A stretch of DNA of 64,000 nt from assembly GCF_023734135.1 (NCBI RefSeq), contig NZ_AP025730.1, positions 2,852,001 through 2,916,000 of the forward strand, written 5' to 3'. Positions 26,140 to 36,639 of this stretch are shown one piece after another (within the stretch, counting starts at the first letter, position 1; each line of letters begins with the position of its first letter). The notes beneath the pieces were generated by a model. It ran no database searches. It had not been told where the DNA came from and worked only from the letters and a program-made list of their open reading frames with translations. The position numbers were made by a program, and so were the translations under genes. This DNA is from Sphaerotilus microaerophilus (lineage in GTDB: Bacteria; Pseudomonadota; Gammaproteobacteria; Burkholderiales; Burkholderiaceae_C).

Positions 26140-26898
26140 ATGCGCATCCTGGTGGCTAATGACGATGGGTACCTCGCTCCGGGCCTTGCGGCGCTGGTGG
26201 AGGTGTGTCGCGGCTTCGCCGAGGTGGACGTCGTGGCGCCCGAGCAGAACGCCAGCGGCACCTCGAACGCGCTGACGCTGCAGCGCCCGCTGTCGGTGCA
26301 CACGGCGGCCAATGGCTTCCGCTACGTCAACGGCACGCCGTCGGACTGCGTGCACGTGGCGCTCACCGGGCTGCTGTCGCAGCGCCCGGACTTGGTGGTC
26401 TCCGGCATCAACAACGGTGCCAACATGGGCGATGACACGCTCTACTCCGGCACCGTGGCCGCCGCGATGGAGGCCTACCTGTTCGGCATCCCGGCGATCG
26501 CCTTCTCGCTGGTGAACCGGGGCTGGCAGAACCTGGAGGCCGCGGCCGAGGTTGCCCGGGGCTTGATCGCCCGGGTGCTGCAGTCCCCGCCCACCGGCGC
26601 CGGTGCGGGCGCCTGGCTGCTCAATGTCAACGTACCCAACCGGGTCGACGCCGCGCGACTGCCGCAGCGCGTGACTCGGCTGGGGCGTCGCCATGCCAGC
26701 GAGCCGGTGATCCAGCAGATGAGCCCGCGCGGCGAGCCGCTCTACTGGATCGGCCCGGCCGGCGACGCCCGCGAGGCCGGCGAGGGCACCGATTTCCATG
26801 CCGTGGCGAACGGATTCGTGTCTCTCACGCCGCTGCAGGTGGACCTGACCGACCACGCCGGGCTGCCAGGCTGGCGGCGCTGGGCCGAGCCGCGATGA
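26140..26898 (+). CDS. surE: 5'/3'-nucleotidase SurE
   Basis: Metal-dependent nucleotidase of 252 residues linked to stationary-phase survival. The start [16 protein letters not shown] holds the metal-binding Asp pair. [12 protein letters not shown] and [19 protein letters not shown] are hallmark active-site segments. It overlaps pcm by four bases (ATGA), making the surE-pcm-nlpD unit found in many beta- and gammaproteobacteria. Confidence 0.96.
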   Translation: MRILVANDDGYLAPGLAALVEVCRGFAEVDVVAPEQNASGTSNALTLQRPLSVHTAANGFRYVNGTPSDCVHVALTGLLSQRPDLVVSGINNGANMGDDTLYSGTVAAAMEAYLFGIPAIAFSLVNRGWQNLEAAAEVARGLIARVLQSPPTGAGAGAWLLNVNVPNRVDAARLPQRVTRLGRRHASEPVIQQMSPRGEPLYWIGPAGDAREAGEGTDFHAVANGFVSLTPLQVDLTDHAGLPGWRRWAEPR

Positions 26899-27914
26899 CG
26901 GCTCCGGAGGCGCCGCGCCGACGCCGCTTTCCGCTGCAGCTGGGCGATACCCAGCCGACGTTGCGCCGCCTGGTCGGGCCCGGTCCGGTCGGTGGCGAGC
27001 ACCTGCCCGCTGTTCAGGCCCGTGGCCGGGCGCCGGCGGCTCTCTCCTCAGCCCCTGTGTCGGCTCCTCCGTCGGCCCCTACGTCGGCCCCGCTCCCGGG
27101 TGTGCCTCCCGCCACTGCGGTGCCTGCCGGGGTCCCGGCCGGCGTCGATCCGGCGCAGCCACCCGCTGCCAGTGCTGTGATCACGTCGGCGCCCGTGGCG
27201 CGGCCGCCGCTGCGCCGCAGCGGCCTGCCACCCTGGCCGGAAGCGATCGCCGAAGGCGCCACGGCGCGCCTGCGCATGGTCGAGCGCCTGCGCCAGGCCG
27301 GCTGTGCGGACGAGGACGTGCTGCGGGCGATGGGCCACGTGGCGCGCCACCATTTCATCGACGCGGCGCTGGCGCCGCAGGCCTATGAGGACACCAGCCT
27401 GCCCATCGGGCTGGGCCAGACGATCTCCAAGCCCTCGGTCGTGGCGCGCATGCTGGCGCTGCTGCGTGCTCGCCCGGAGGGCAGCGACCTCGGCCGCGTG
27501 CTGGAAATCGGCACCGGCTGCGGCTACCAGGCCGCCGTGCTGGTGCTGCTGGCGCGGCAGGTCTACTCGGTCGAGCGCCTGCGCGGCCTGTACGACCGGG
27601 CGCGCGAGAACCTGGCACCGACCCGACCGAGCCACTTGCGCCTCGTCTACGGGGACGGCCGCCTCGGGCACGGGCCCAACGCGCCCTACGACGGCATCAT
27701 CGCCGCGGCGGGGGGGCAGGAGCTGCCGGGCGCCTGGCTGGAGCAGCTCGCCCCGGGCGGGCGGCTGGTGGCCCCGGTGCACGATGCCCGCCTGGGCGGC
27801 CAGGTGCTGCTGGTGGTGGACCGGCGTGCCGACGGCTCCTACGTCGAGCAGCGGCATGAGCCGGTGCGGTTCGTCCCCTTAGAATCGGGCATCAGCGATC
27901 ACGGCACCCCGTGA
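26895..27914 (+). CDS. pcm: Protein-L-isoaspartate O-methyltransferase with long N-terminal extension
   Basis: Repairs isoaspartyl residues using S-adenosylmethionine. The catalytic domain starts at about residue 120 ([20 protein letters not shown]) and has [19 protein letters not shown], the SAM motif [16 protein letters not shown] and [15 protein letters not shown] [15 protein letters not shown]. The protein is 339 residues against about 210 in E. coli. The extra ~110 residues are low complexity, rich in Ala, Pro, Val and Ser, and of unknown role. It is translationally coupled to surE. Confidence 0.94.
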   Translation: MTAPEAPRRRRFPLQLGDTQPTLRRLVGPGPVGGEHLPAVQARGRAPAALSSAPVSAPPSAPTSAPLPGVPPATAVPAGVPAGVDPAQPPAASAVITSAPVARPPLRRSGLPPWPEAIAEGATARLRMVERLRQAGCADEDVLRAMGHVARHHFIDAALAPQAYEDTSLPIGLGQTISKPSVVARMLALLRARPEGSDLGRVLEIGTGCGYQAAVLVLLARQVYSVERLRGLYDRARENLAPTRPSHLRLVYGDGRLGHGPNAPYDGIIAAAGGQELPGAWLEQLAPGGRLVAPVHDARLGGQVLLVVDRRADGSYVEQRHEPVRFVPLESGISDHGTP

Positions 27915-27980
27915 GGCAGTCCGGCGGGGGACTCGGCACGGACACGCCCGGCCGTGACGGTTCGCCTTTCCGCACCTTCC

Positions 27981-28958
27981 ATGACATCTACACGCATTGT
28001 TGCGCGCACCAGCCGCGCGGTCCTGGCCCTATCGGTCGCGGTACTCTTGGCCGCCTGTGCGACCGGCCAACGGCCCCGCGCACCGGTGGAGGACCGCACC
28101 GTGTCGCCGCGCTCGCCGGCCCCGGCCTCCGGCACCCCCGCCCCCATCGTCGAGGCACCGCGCGTGCCGATGAACACCGAGAACGCCGGCAAGCCCGGTT
28201 TCTACACCGTGCGCCCGGGCGACACGCTGATCCGCGTCGGCCTGGAAACAGGCCAGAACTGGCGTGACATCCAGCGCTGGAACGGCCTGGACAACCCGGA
28301 CCGCATCGAGGTTGGCCAGGTGCTGCGCGTGATCCCGCCCGGCCAGGACGGCAACACGACCACGGCGCGTGGCGTGGGCAGCAGCCGGGTCGAGTCCCGG
28401 CCGATCGACAGCAAGCCGCAGCCCGCTGTGGCTGCGCCGACCCCGGTGGCGCCGGTGGCGTCCACCACCGCGCCGGCCAGCAACCCTGCGCCGGCCCCGA
28501 CGAGCCCGGCGGCCAGCCCAGCGGCTGCGCCGGCCCCGGTGGCCGCTCCCGCGGCGAGCCCGGTACCGGCCGCGGTGCGCGAAGCGGACGACGACCTGGC
28601 CTGGCAGTGGCCGGCCCAGGGCACGGTGGTAGCGAACTTCGACGAGGTGCGCAACAAGGGCGTGGCCATCGCCGGCAAGCCCGGCGACGCGGTCCTGGCC
28701 GCCGCCGACGGCCGGGTGGTCTACGCCGGCTCCAGCCTGCGCGGCTACGGCAACCTGGTGATCGTCAAGCACAACGAGACCTACCTGACTGCCTACGCCC
28801 ACAACCAGGCCCTGCTGGTCAAGGAAGACCAGTTGGTGCGCCGCGGCCAGAAGATCGCCGAGATGGGCTCCAGCGACAGCGACCGCGTGGCGCTGCACTT
28901 CGAGATCCGCCGCAAGGGCAAGCCGATCGACCCGACCCGGCTGCTGCCGTCGCGCTGA
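27981..28958 (+). CDS. nlpD: NlpD-like LysM/M23 lipoprotein, amidase activator
   Basis: 325-residue outer-membrane lipoprotein with lipobox LAAC after a hydrophobic leader. A LysM domain (FYTVRPGDTLIRVGLETGQN to GQVLRVIPPG, residues about 74-118) binds peptidoglycan. An Ala/Pro/Val-rich linker leads to a degenerate M23/LytM domain (residues about 210-325; VANFDEVRNKGVAIAGKPGD, LHFEIRRKGKPIDP). NlpD proteins activate cell-wall amidases during division. The ATG at 27981 is preferred to a GTG at 27954. In related genomes rpoS usually follows; here a terminator and an opposing gene follow. Confidence 0.92.
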   Translation: MTSTRIVARTSRAVLALSVAVLLAACATGQRPRAPVEDRTVSPRSPAPASGTPAPIVEAPRVPMNTENAGKPGFYTVRPGDTLIRVGLETGQNWRDIQRWNGLDNPDRIEVGQVLRVIPPGQDGNTTTARGVGSSRVESRPIDSKPQPAVAAPTPVAPVASTTAPASNPAPAPTSPAASPAAAPAPVAAPAASPVPAAVREADDDLAWQWPAQGTVVANFDEVRNKGVAIAGKPGDAVLAAADGRVVYAGSSLRGYGNLVIVKHNETYLTAYAHNQALLVKEDQLVRRGQKIAEMGSSDSDRVALHFEIRRKGKPIDPTRLLPSR

Positions 28959-28984
28959 TGCGCCGTGGCGCGCAGGATGAAAGA

Positions 28985-29008
28985 AGGGGCACCGACGGTG
29001 CCCCTTTC
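28985..29008 (+). terminator. Rho-independent terminator after nlpD
   Basis: AAGGGGCACC, loop GAC, GGTGCCCCTT followed by T: a ten-pair stem between the convergent nlpD and cytochrome genes. It probably works in both directions. Confidence 0.88.
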
Positions 29009-29043
29009 TCATGGTGCCGGCGTGCGGCGGTGTGCCTTGGGCG

Positions 29044-30387
29044 TCAGTTGGCGCTGGCGATGTAGGCGACCAGGTCCAGCTTGTCCTGATCGGTCAGGCT
29101 GCCGGAGAACGAACGGTGGGCGTTGCGTTGCATGGCGCTGTTCAGGCCGCTCAGCGTGCCCGCCTGCGACAGGCCGGACGCGCTGCTGCCGTGGCAGCTG
29201 GCGCAGGTGGCGCCGTACTTCGTCAGTCCGGCGGCCGGGTCGCCGACTGCGGGGGCGGGCGTTGGGGCAGGAGTCGGCGCGGGCGTCGGTGCCGGCTTGG
29301 GGGCTGGCGTGGGTGCTGGGGTCGGTGCCGGGGTAGGAGCCGGTGTCGGAGCCGGAGTGGGGGCTGGGGTGGGGGCCGGTGTCGGAGCTGGGGTGGGTGC
29401 GGGCGTCGGGTCGGACGCCGGCGGTGCCGGGATCGGCGCGGGCACGGGTGCAGGCGCCGGGGTGCCTGCCAGCGCGGCCTGCCAGGTGCCGCTGTCTCCT
29501 TCTGTCGGGCCGGTGAAGCTGCCGCTGAGCGAGCCATCGGCCGCCTGTGTGCCGGTGAAGACCAGGGGAGTGCCGCCGCGCTGGGTGATCCGCAGCGTGA
29601 CGCTGCCGTCCGCGCCCAGCGTGCCGCTCACCCGCTGGCCGGCACGGTGGCCATGGCCGCGGCCGACCAGCTGGGTCTCATAGGCCGTCTGGTACTGCTC
29701 CGTGGCGGCCGCATAGCCACTGCGGAAGGCCTCGATGGCGGCCCGGGCGGCGTCGCTGTCACGGCTGCCGGCCGCGGCCAGGGCGCTGCGCAGCTGGGTG
29801 GCGAGCTCGGCCACCTGCTGGCGGTAGCTGCTGCGCAGGCTGGAGGCGGTGTCGGCGGCCTGCAACTCCCTGGCGAGCGTGGCCGCGGTGGTCTTGCTGG
29901 CCGGCGTGGCCAGGTCGGACGGCACCCAGCGCCCGACCAGCCTGGTGCTGCCGTCCTCCTGCAGCTCGCCCTTGAGCAGCAGGGCGCCCTGCAGCGACTG
30001 GCCGGCACTCGGGCCGGCCGTCACCGTGGCCGCAAGCGCGTAGCGGGTGCTCGTCCAGGCGTGGTCACAGTGGCGGTCGGTGGGGGTGCCCGATGCGGCG
30101 GTGTCGGCCGGCACCGCGGCATCGCGCGCTGCGGCCGAGGCAATGCTCACCCGCAGCCCGCCGTCGGCATCGCTCACCGTCACGGTCGAATCGGCCGCGG
30201 CTTCGCTGCCCGAGCCGCCGCTGCCACCGCCGCAGGCCACCAGCACGGCGGCAAAGAGCACGGACAACGCGGCCATCTGGACACCGCGTCTGCGCGACGG
30301 ACCAGGGCGGTCGGACGTGGATGCCGTTGACGCGGACGGTGCGGACGGCGTGGCGTGGGACGGCGGGGTCGTGGGGGGCAATGTCAT
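29044..30387 (-). CDS. Lipoprotein with C-terminal cytochrome c domain and Pro-Ala-Thr repeat linker
   Basis: 447-residue predicted lipoprotein. An Arg-containing hydrophobic leader ends in the lipobox VLVACGGG. A domain of about 230 residues with no recognised family follows. Next comes a long linker of PTPA repeats (coded at about 29250-29410), then a class I cytochrome c domain with CASCH (coded at 29191-29205), a likely Met ligand in SAMQRN, and [10 protein letters not shown] at the end. AAGGAG eight bases before the ATG at 30387 sets the start. The linker may place the heme domain away from the membrane. Partner and electron acceptor are unknown. It occupies the place where rpoS often lies. 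Confidence 0.82.
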   Translation of the reverse strand: MTLPPTTPPSHATPSAPSASTASTSDRPGPSRRRGVQMAALSVLFAAVLVACGGGSGGSGSEAAADSTVTVSDADGGLRVSIASAAARDAAVPADTAASGTPTDRHCDHAWTSTRYALAATVTAGPSAGQSLQGALLLKGELQEDGSTRLVGRWVPSDLATPASKTTAATLARELQAADTASSLRSSYRQQVAELATQLRSALAAAGSRDSDAARAAIEAFRSGYAAATEQYQTAYETQLVGRGHGHRAGQRVSGTLGADGSVTLRITQRGGTPLVFTGTQAADGSLSGSFTGPTEGDSGTWQAALAGTPAPAPVPAPIPAPPASDPTPAPTPAPTPAPTPAPTPAPTPAPTPAPTPAPTPAPKPAPTPAPTPAPTPAPAVGDPAAGLTKYGATCASCHGSSASGLSQAGTLSGLNSAMQRNAHRSFSGSLTDQDKLDLVAYIASAN

Positions 30388-30607
30388 CGGGAGGCTCCTT
30401 GCGAGGTGTCGGGCCGACCGGGCGCCGCGGCATGCGGTGGCCTGGGTCTGTTCGGCGGGTGAAGAAACGATAAGCAGCGGCGGCCCCTGCGCCCAGGGTT
30501 TGCGTCCCGGTCTTACCTCGGTAACCCCACTGGCCGGCCCGTTAGCACCGCGACACCTCTGCACATGACTTTGGGTCTGTTCGTGACCAGCCTGAGACAA
30601 TCACGCC

Positions 30608-32101
30608 ATGACAGCAGCAGACGAATGGTTGACGGTCGACGCGCTCGACCTCGAGGCACAGGGCGTGGCGCGCAACGCCGAGGGCAAGGTGGTCTTCATC
30701 GAGGGCGCGCTGCCCGGCGAGACGGCCCAGGTCACAGTGAACCGCCGCAAGAACCAGTGGGAGCAGGCCACGTTGAAGGTGCTCGGGCGCGAGAGCTCGC
30801 AGCGCGTGCGCCCGGGCTGCCCGCACTTCGGCCTGCACGCCGGGGCCTGCGGCGGCTGCAAGATGCAGCACCTGGAGCCCGCGGCGCAGGTGGCGGTCAA
30901 ACAGCGCACGCTGGAAGGCAACCTGCAGCACCTGGCCAAGGTGAAGCCCGAGCGCGTGCTGCGCCCGATCGAGGGCCCTGCCTGGGGCTACCGCTACCGC
31001 GCCCGCCTGTCGGTGCGCTGGGTCGCCAAGAAGGGCACCGTGCTGGTGGGCTTCCACGAGCGCAAGTCGCGCTACGTGGCCGACATGCAGGTCTGCCCGA
31101 TCCTGCCCGCCAAGGTCAGCGGCCTGCTGATGCCGCTGCGTGCGCTGGTCGGCGGCATGGAAGCGCGCGAGACGCTGCCGCAGATCGAGGTGGCGCTGGG
31201 TGAGCGTGCCGAGGGCTTAGTCGTGGCGCTGGTGCTGCGCCACCTGGCGCCGCTCTCATCCGCCGACCTGGCGAAGCTGGCCGACTTCGGTGCCGCCCAC
31301 GGCGTGCAGTGGTGGCTGCAGCCCAAGGGCCCGGACAGCGTGCACCGCCTCGACGTGCTCGGCCCCCAGCTGGCCTACACGCTGCCGGAGTACGGGCTGA
31401 CGATGCCCTTCAAGCCCACCGACTTCACCCAGGTCAACCACGCCATCAACCGCGTGCTGGTGCAGCGCGCGCTGAACCTGCTGCAGGTGCAGCCCGACGA
31501 GCGGGTGATCGACTGGTTCTGTGGCCTGGGCAACTTCACCCTGCCGCTGGCCACCCAGGCGCGCGAGGTGCTGGGCATCGAGGGCAGCGAGGCGCTGGTG
31601 CAGCGTTCACGCGAGAACGCCGCCGGCAACCACCTGGCGCACAAGGCCACCTTCGCTGCACGCAACCTCTTCGAGCTGGCCCCGGCCGACCTGGGCGCCT
31701 ACGGCCGCGCCGACCGCTGGCTGGTCGACCCGCCGCGCGAGGGTGCCTTCGCGCTCGCCAAGGCGCTGGCCGAGGTGCGCCAGGCGCCGATCGACGGCTA
31801 CGAGCCGCCGCGGCGCATCGTCTACGTCAGCTGCAACCCGGCGACCCTGGCGCGCGACGCCGGCCTGCTGGTCTACCAGGCCGGCTACCGCTGCACCGCC
31901 GCGGGCGTGGTGAACATGTTCCCGCACACCGCGCACGTCGAGTCGATCGCGGTGTTCGAGCGCATCGATGGCTGGGTGCTGCCGGCCGCCCCGGTGGAGG
32001 TTGAGGTGGCTGATGAGGTGGTGGCTGAGGTGGTGGCTGAGGTGGTGGCTGAGGTGGTGGCTGAGGTGGTGGCTGAGGGCGCGCCGGCGGAGTCGCTCTG
32101 A
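30608..32101 (+). CDS. rlmD: 23S rRNA (uracil-1939-C5)-methyltransferase RlmD
   Basis: SAM-dependent RNA methyltransferase of 497 residues. It has an N-terminal TRAM domain, an iron-sulfur cysteine cluster ([18 protein letters not shown]), SAM-binding [21 protein letters not shown], and the nucleophile cysteine in [13 protein letters not shown]. The C-terminal ~45 residues go beyond the family and include five EVVA repeats coded by a 12-base tandem repeat. Long homologues such as RumA are about 430-470 residues. Confidence 0.94.
   Translation: MTAADEWLTVDALDLEAQGVARNAEGKVVFIEGALPGETAQVTVNRRKNQWEQATLKVLGRESSQRVRPGCPHFGLHAGACGGCKMQHLEPAAQVAVKQRTLEGNLQHLAKVKPERVLRPIEGPAWGYRYRARLSVRWVAKKGTVLVGFHERKSRYVADMQVCPILPAKVSGLLMPLRALVGGMEARETLPQIEVALGERAEGLVVALVLRHLAPLSSADLAKLADFGAAHGVQWWLQPKGPDSVHRLDVLGPQLAYTLPEYGLTMPFKPTDFTQVNHAINRVLVQRALNLLQVQPDERVIDWFCGLGNFTLPLATQAREVLGIEGSEALVQRSRENAAGNHLAHKATFAARNLFELAPADLGAYGRADRWLVDPPREGAFALAKALAEVRQAPIDGYEPPRRIVYVSCNPATLARDAGLLVYQAGYRCTAAGVVNMFPHTAHVESIAVFERIDGWVLPAAPVEVEVADEVVAEVVAEVVAEVVAEVVAEGAPAESL
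32015..32074 (+). repeat. Five tandem copies of a 12-base unit in the 3' end of rlmD
   Basis: GAGGTGGTGGCT is repeated five times without change, encoding Glu-Val-Val-Ala x5. The unit length keeps the frame, so copy-number change would only lengthen or shorten the protein tail. Confidence 0.95.
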
Positions 32102-32205
32102 GGCAGGGCGGGGCGAGGATCTGGCTGCGGGGCTTGCTGCTGCAGGCCGCGGTCGCCATGAAGGCGGATCCGTCGCTCGCCTGACGGTCGCGCAGAGCAC
32201 CGACA

Positions 32206-33303
<1,098 letters not shown>

Positions 33304-33319
33304 TTGGACGGGATACAGG

Positions 33320-34552
33320 GTGACCGATCGCGACGAGGGCATGGCGGAAGCGGCTGGGGATGCGCGCTGGCGGGCGCTGTGGGCAGCGCCAGCGCTGGTG
33401 CGCCGGCGCGCGGCGCAGGTCAACCGGCCGCGCATGGCCTGGGGCGGTGGGGTGCTGCTGCTGCTCAACCTCGTGCATGTGGCGGTGTTCCGATCGCAGC
33501 CACGGGCTGCCGACCCACGTGTGGTGGCCTGGGCCAACGGCATCGAGATCGCGCACGGTGTCATGGCGCTGCTGATGCTGGCCCTGCTGGGTGTGCTCGC
33601 GCTGGCCTGGCAATGGGAGCGCACCGGGCGGGGCACCGCTGGCGCGCGGCTGGCGGCGGCGGTCGAGCTGGCCGGGACCGCAGCGGTGCTGGGCTTCGCG
33701 GTGACGGTGGTGGCGATCGACCAGGCGGTGACGCCCAATGTGTCACCCTTCCTGCTGGCCTCGTTGCTGATGGGGCTGCTGATGCTGCTGCCCCCGGTGC
33801 GTTCGTTGCTGCTGTACCTGGCCGCCGGCAGTGGCTTCCTGCTCGTGATGTCCGCGATGCAGCCCGATGCAACACTGCGCCTGAGCAACCAGGTCAACGG
33901 CCTGACCGCCTGTGCGCTGGGCTGGCTGCTGTCGTCGATGCTGTGGCGGCGCTTCGTCGAGCACGAAACGCTCGTTGAGGCGCTGCGTGACTCCGAGGCC
34001 GAGTTGCGCCGCCAACAGCAGCGCCTGCGCGAACTGGCGGTGCGAGACGGCCTGACGCGGCTGTGGAACCGCACCGAGCTGCGCCGGCTCGCCGAGCGTG
34101 AACTGGCCCTGGCACAGCGCCACCTGCAGGACACCAGCCTGATCCTGCTGGACCTGGACCGCTTCAAGCACATCAACGACGGTTGGGGCCACCCGGCCGG
34201 GGATGCCGTGCTGCAGGCCACGGCCGGGGTGCTGCGCCGCCTCGTGCGCGGCAGCGACGAGGTGGGCCGCCTGGGCGGCGAGGAGTTCGTGATCCTGTTG
34301 CCACAGACCGATCTGGCCGCCGCCGCGGCGCTGGCCGAGCGCCTGCGCAGCGAGGTGGCTGCGCTCGTCTGCCCGCCGGTGACCCTGCCGGTCAGCGCGA
34401 GCTTCGGCGTGGCCTGCATGAACGGCTGCCTGCGGCTGCCGGCGCCCGAGGCCTTCGAGCGGCTGTATGCCGCCGCGGACAGGGCACTCTACGGTGCCAA
34501 GCAGGCCGGGCGCAACCGGGTGGGGTGCGCGCCCGAGCTGCTGCCGCCCTGA
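33320..34552 (+). CDS. Membrane-bound diguanylate cyclase (GGDEF domain)
   Basis: 410-residue enzyme making cyclic di-GMP. The N-terminal ~210 residues hold about six hydrophobic helices forming a membrane sensor. A short coiled linker rich in Arg and Gln leads to the GGDEF domain with LILLDLDRFKHINDGWGHPAGD and the active motif GGEEF. An intact inhibitory RxxD site (RGSD) is placed five residues before GGEEF, so product inhibition is expected. The start is either GTG 33320 or ATG 33341, and neither has a strong ribosome site. Confidence 0.9.
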   Translation: MTDRDEGMAEAAGDARWRALWAAPALVRRRAAQVNRPRMAWGGGVLLLLNLVHVAVFRSQPRAADPRVVAWANGIEIAHGVMALLMLALLGVLALAWQWERTGRGTAGARLAAAVELAGTAAVLGFAVTVVAIDQAVTPNVSPFLLASLLMGLLMLLPPVRSLLLYLAAGSGFLLVMSAMQPDATLRLSNQVNGLTACALGWLLSSMLWRRFVEHETLVEALRDSEAELRRQQQRLRELAVRDGLTRLWNRTELRRLAERELALAQRHLQDTSLILLDLDRFKHINDGWGHPAGDAVLQATAGVLRRLVRGSDEVGRLGGEEFVILLPQTDLAAAAALAERLRSEVAALVCPPVTLPVSASFGVACMNGCLRLPAPEAFERLYAAADRALYGAKQAGRNRVGCAPELLPP

Positions 34553-34685
34553 CCGGTGCCCGGGCAAGCGGCCTTGAGATCGCATCGCATGCCCCCCGCC
34601 GGCATTCGCCTCTGGCACACTGCGGCGCCCGTTTTGCGTCGGCGCCGTCCCTGCGTGGCGGCGGCGCGCTCGCTGTAGCCCTGCC

Positions 34686-35642
34686 GTGCCCCACCGCCTC
34701 ACCCCCGCCATGCGCGGCCTGCTGGAACGCATCCAGCGTGCCAGGCGCAAGCCGTTCCACCACCTCAGCGCCCAGGAGGCGCGAGCGGCCTACGAGCTCG
34801 CCGCCGAGGTGCTGGAGCCGCCTCGGGGGGCGCTGGCGCGCGTCGAGACCTTCGACATGCCGCTGGAGGTGCCTGACGCACCGGGGCTGGCGCGCCCCGC
34901 CCGCCTGTACGCGCCCAGCAACGAGCGCCTGCCGGCGTTGCTCTACCTGCATGGCGGCGGCTTCACGATCGGCGGGCTGGAGACGCACGACAGCCTGTGC
35001 CGCCAGCTGGCGCAGCGCAGCGGCGCTGCGGTGGTGGCGCTGGACTACCGGCTGGCGCCGGAGCACCGCTTTCCCGCCGCGGTGCATGACTGCTGGGCCG
35101 CGCTGCGCTGGCTGGCCGGGGAGGGCGCCGCGCGCCTGGGGCTGGACGGCATGCGCCTGGCGGTCGGCGGCGACAGCGCGGGTGGCACGCTGGCCGCGGT
35201 GACCGCGCTGCATGCCCGCGACGAGCGCCTGCCGCTGGCCCTGCAGGTGCTGATCACCCCGGGCACCACCGCGCACGCGGACACCGACTCGCACGCGCAG
35301 TTTGCCGAGGGCTTCCTGCTCGACCGGGCGGCCATCGTCTGGTTCTTCGACCACTACGTCGACGCCGACCAGCGCAGCGACTGGCGCTTCGCGCCGCTGC
35401 TGGCCGATGACCTGGAGGGCGTCGCGCCCGCCTGGGTCGGCCTGGCCGAGTGCGACCCGCTGGTCGACGAAGGCCTGGCCTACGCCGACCGCCTGCGCCT
35501 GCACGGCGTGCCCGTGCAGCTCGAACTCTGGCGCGGGCTGACGCACGACTTCATCAAGATGGGCCGCGCCATCACCGAGGCGCACGACGCCCAGGCCTCG
35601 ATCGCTGCCGCCCTGCGCGAGGCCTTCGGGCTGGGCATCTGA
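34686..35642 (+). CDS. HSL-family alpha/beta-hydrolase (esterase)
   Basis: 318-residue cytoplasmic carboxylesterase of the hormone-sensitive-lipase family. The oxyanion motif YLHGGGFTIGG, the nucleophile in GGDSAGG, the acid residue region ECDPLVDEG and the catalytic histidine in LTHDFIKMG are all present. The frame begins with a GTG at 34686; an ATG at 34710 is an alternative and still leaves the cap region. It lies 34 bases before the thioesterase-acetyltransferase gene, so the two are likely co-transcribed. It likely acts on short acyl esters. Confidence 0.9.
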   Translation: MPHRLTPAMRGLLERIQRARRKPFHHLSAQEARAAYELAAEVLEPPRGALARVETFDMPLEVPDAPGLARPARLYAPSNERLPALLYLHGGGFTIGGLETHDSLCRQLAQRSGAAVVALDYRLAPEHRFPAAVHDCWAALRWLAGEGAARLGLDGMRLAVGGDSAGGTLAAVTALHARDERLPLALQVLITPGTTAHADTDSHAQFAEGFLLDRAAIVWFFDHYVDADQRSDWRFAPLLADDLEGVAPAWVGLAECDPLVDEGLAYADRLRLHGVPVQLELWRGLTHDFIKMGRAITEAHDAQASIAAALREAFGLGI

Positions 35643-35676
35643 ACGTCATCGACACGACTCGTCACGGAGATCCACC

Positions 35677-36555
35677 ATGAGCCATACCGAGGAGCTGCTG
35701 CGCCGCAGCGATTTCCGCTTTGCCCACCGCCTGCGCGTGCGCTGGGTGGAGGTGGACCTGCAGCACATCGTCTTCAACGGCCACTACCTGATGTACTTCG
35801 ACACCGCGATCGCCGACTACTGGCGTGCGCTGGGCCTGCCCTACCAGGCGTCGATGCAGCAGCTGGGCGGCGACCTCTACGTGCGCAAGGCCACCGTCGA
35901 GTACCACGCCAGCGCCCGCTACGACGAGCAGCTGGAGGTGGCGATCCGCTGCCAGCACATCGGCAACTCGTCGATCCGCTTCGTCTGCGCGATCTTCCGG
36001 GCCGAGCAGCTGCTGATCAGCGGTGAGCTGGTCTACGTCTTCGCCGACCCGGCCACCCAGACCAGCCGCCCGGTGCCGCTGGCGCTGCGCGAAACCTTGC
36101 TCGGCTACGAGGCCGGCGAGGCGATGGTGGAGGTGCGCACGGGCGGCTGGGCCGAGCTGCGCGATTCGGCCGGGCCGATCCGCACCGAGGTCTTCGTGCA
36201 GGAGCAGCAGATCCCGGCCGAGCTGGAGTGGGACGAGGCCGATGCCACCTGCCTGCACGCCGTGGCCTTCAACCGCCTGGGCATGCCGCTGGCGACCGGC
36301 CGGCTGCTGCCGGCGGAACACGGCGCCGCCAAGATCGGCCGCATGGCCGTGATCGCGCCGATGCGCGGCAGCCAGGTCGGCCGCCAAGTGCTGGAGGCGC
36401 TGATCGACGCCGCCCGCCTGCGCGGCGACTGCGAGGTCGTCCTGCACGCCCAGCGCTCGGCCATCGGTTTCTACCACCGCGCCGGTTTCAGTGACCGCGG
36501 CGCGCCCTTCGAGGAGGCGGGTATCCCGCACCAGGAGATGGTGCGGGGGCTGTGA
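35677..36555 (+). CDS. Fusion protein: hotdog acyl-CoA thioesterase plus GNAT acetyltransferase
   Basis: 292-residue two-domain protein. Residues about 10-145 are a YbgC/4HBT-type hotdog thioesterase (VRWVEVDLQHIVFNGHYLMY; VEYHASARYDEQLEV). Residues about 150-290 are a GNAT domain similar to ElaA/YjdJ acyltransferases (RTEVFVQEQQIPAELEWDE, the acyl-CoA loop RMAVIAPMRGSQVGRQVLEA, and FYHRAGF). One reading frame spans both with no internal stop, so the fusion is real. Both domains bind acyl-CoA. GGAGATCCACC precedes the ATG. The biological substrate is unknown. Confidence 0.88.
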   Translation: MSHTEELLRRSDFRFAHRLRVRWVEVDLQHIVFNGHYLMYFDTAIADYWRALGLPYQASMQQLGGDLYVRKATVEYHASARYDEQLEVAIRCQHIGNSSIRFVCAIFRAEQLLISGELVYVFADPATQTSRPVPLALRETLLGYEAGEAMVEVRTGGWAELRDSAGPIRTEVFVQEQQIPAELEWDEADATCLHAVAFNRLGMPLATGRLLPAEHGAAKIGRMAVIAPMRGSQVGRQVLEALIDAARLRGDCEVVLHAQRSAIGFYHRAGFSDRGAPFEEAGIPHQEMVRGL

Positions 36556-36597
36556 GCGGTCAGGGCGTGCCGAAGGGCAGGGGCTCGGAGCGTATGG

Positions 36598-36626
36598 AGT
36601 GCATAATGAGTGCGCTCATAGTGCAT
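36598..36626. promoter_or_regulatory. Operator-like repeats before the toxin-antitoxin genes
   Basis: An ATGAG-N4-CTCAT inverted repeat (36606-36619) is bracketed by two direct copies of AGTGCAT (36598-36604 and 36620-36626). It ends 13 bases before the antitoxin start, the right place for autoregulation by the Xre-type antitoxin. Confidence 0.55.
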
Positions 36627-36639
36627 CAATAGGGTCGCC

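Noticed and set aside
29250..29410. Regular repeats that might be a CRISPR array
   Set aside because: The repeats are 12 bases, in frame, and encode a PTPA linker; there are no unique spacers.
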